Assembly: GCA_900617975.1 (NCBI GenBank)
Contig: UZAE01012041.1
Span: 1 to 64,000 of the forward strand
DNA: 64,000 nt
From: Rodentolepis nana
Taxonomy: Eukaryota; Platyhelminthes; Cestoda; Cyclophyllidea; Hymenolepididae
Direction: 5' to 3'
The position numbers and the translations under genes are program-made. Within the stretch, counting starts at the first letter, position 1; every line of letters starts with the position of its first letter. Below, piece after piece: positions 62,848 through 64,000 of the stretch. The notes beneath the pieces were generated by a model. It was not told the DNA's origin and did no database searches. It worked only from the letters and a program-made list of their open reading frames with translations.

Positions 62848-64000
62848 CAGCAAAATTCAAAGATTACTTCTCCTTCTCCTTCAAATGAAGTGAAGTTACT
62901 TTTGAATTAGCTCTTTATGTTCGTGGCATGCGTGCCATTGGGATTAGCACTTAACCAATGAGGGAACGTCTAATACTAACAAATCAAATTAAGCGTGCAT
63001 GGCTATTTGTGACCAGCCGATTGGAATGGGCGGGAAAATAGGATTTGGGTACGGAAAGTCAGATGACCTCATTGAGGCCGATTGCACTTAAAATAACTCT
63101 ATGACCTCATTTAATGACTATGAACACACGTCATATTATGATCACTTTACCAGTGCTTGCGTTATTTTGATTTCGCCCACTTCGCTAATTGCCAAATTAA
63201 GTTGTTAACATGTGCATGAATGTAAAAATAAATCAAAAAAATCGGAAATTAGTTTTGGATAAAAATTGTCGATTACTTTCTATCTTTGACGCTTAGTCAA
63301 GGTTAGGACTATAGATAGAGTGTGTTCAATGTAAACATTCATGAACACTTAGAGCACGATTGATGCTCTCGTAAGCTCATTCCTCATAAACTAAAATTTC
63401 GGTTATTGGACTTCCGAACCCACACTTGGATAGGTAGAACCACTATTAAGGAATCCATACCTGCTACCATTAGTCAAAGAATCGGTCGATCATGTATTTC
63501 ATTTTACAGCAAGGAGCCGTCGTTTAGGCAATATGGCTTCTTTCATACTCTCGATGGAATCTAGATCTTTGCAAATTTCGAAAAAGTACTCAACTAAACA
63601 ATGTATGAGAGCAAATACACATTCTAACTTTTGTTCCTTTAAATTATTCTCCATAGTTAGCTAAAAGCACCCACTTTCTTATTAGTTTTTTTTCAATATC
63701 CCAGTATATTTTATCAACTTTCATGAACTACATCAGTACAATAACGTGGATATCATGCTTATTTACTGGCCGAAACAACCGTAACACCGAGACAACTCAT
63801 TTTTGGTTTTCCATCGTCATGAAATTCCACTACCAGGGTTTTTCGAAAGTTCGCCCACCCGAACAAGCTCCCGTGTGCTTATTTTATTTTGTTCGCTAAA
63901 TCGGCATTTCAGGGGTCATTCGTGGTTATTCATAATGAAGGCATATTTCATTGTAATAATGGGGCATGTTATGGGTTATTTTACTTTAAACGACCTTTTG
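62848..64000 (-). other. 5' flank of the gene
   Basis: 62848-62925 is the likely 5' leader. 62925-63135 is the promoter-like patch. 63136-64000 shows nothing recognisable on either strand. Confidence 0.55.
62925..63135 (-). promoter_or_regulatory. Candidate promoter of the first coding exon (CCAAT, GC box, CRE-like)
   Basis: About 80-290 bp upstream of ATG 62847. ATTGG at 62937-62941 and 63020-63024 (both CCAAT on the gene strand), CCAAT at 62955-62959, a GC box GGGCGGG at 63028-63034 and ACACGTCA at 63126-63133. The patch is richer in G+C than the surrounding sequence. No TATA box is evident at a fixed place. Confidence 0.5.

Overview
The window looks like a parasitic flatworm genome. It is AT-rich, with large repeat-bearing introns, and it carries a giant muscle gene whose sequence is invertebrate-like; a cestode seems most likely, but the species is not determined. 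Everything clearly coding lies on the minus strand and can be assembled into one gene, the flatworm ortholog of UNC-89/obscurin, the M-line giant RhoGEF-kinase of muscle. I rebuilt 27 coding exons by hand from reading frames and splice sites. Every junction keeps reading frame, and most introns between Ig/FN3 modules are phase 1. About 5,490 codons are visible, and the gene runs off the left edge just as its first protein kinase domain begins.

Layout in gene order (right to left). 64000-62848 is a 5' flank with CCAAT and GC boxes. 62847-62158 is a first coding exon with a Cys cluster and VRF motifs. 58434-58390 is a probable 15-codon microexon whose heptads continue into the next exon. 41415-36537 is a 1,626-codon exon holding five tandem 144/145-residue repeats. 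28270-28146 contains the likely start of the canonical form. 27078-26765 is the SH3 exon, 24965-24139 the DH domain, 21820-19839 the PH domain and 18620-16303 linker exons. 16229-12072 is a 4.2-kb exon with seven Ig-like domains, four of them near-identical and separated by Lys-rich linkers. 12001-9766 carries three more Ig domains, 9687-4989 eight FN3 domains, and 2678-945 two Ig domains. 820-742 is the start of the kinase. The join of the N-terminal exons (62847-36537) to the core is supported by phase only. They could also be a long isoform from a separate promoter, or an upstream gene.

The introns carry at least eight copies of one ~320-bp retroposon (SINE-like: (AAATA)n tail, 12-14-bp target duplications), nearly all antisense to the gene. 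In that orientation several copies offer a CAG acceptor at one end and a perfect GTAAGT donor at the other. A separate array at 3.6-4.0 kb consists only of the element's first ~40 bp. Six CpG-richer patches pairing a CCAAT box with an ACGTG core lie along the gene and are candidate promoters for nested isoforms. No tRNA, rRNA, CRISPR or independent plus-strand gene was found. All exon limits are manual predictions.
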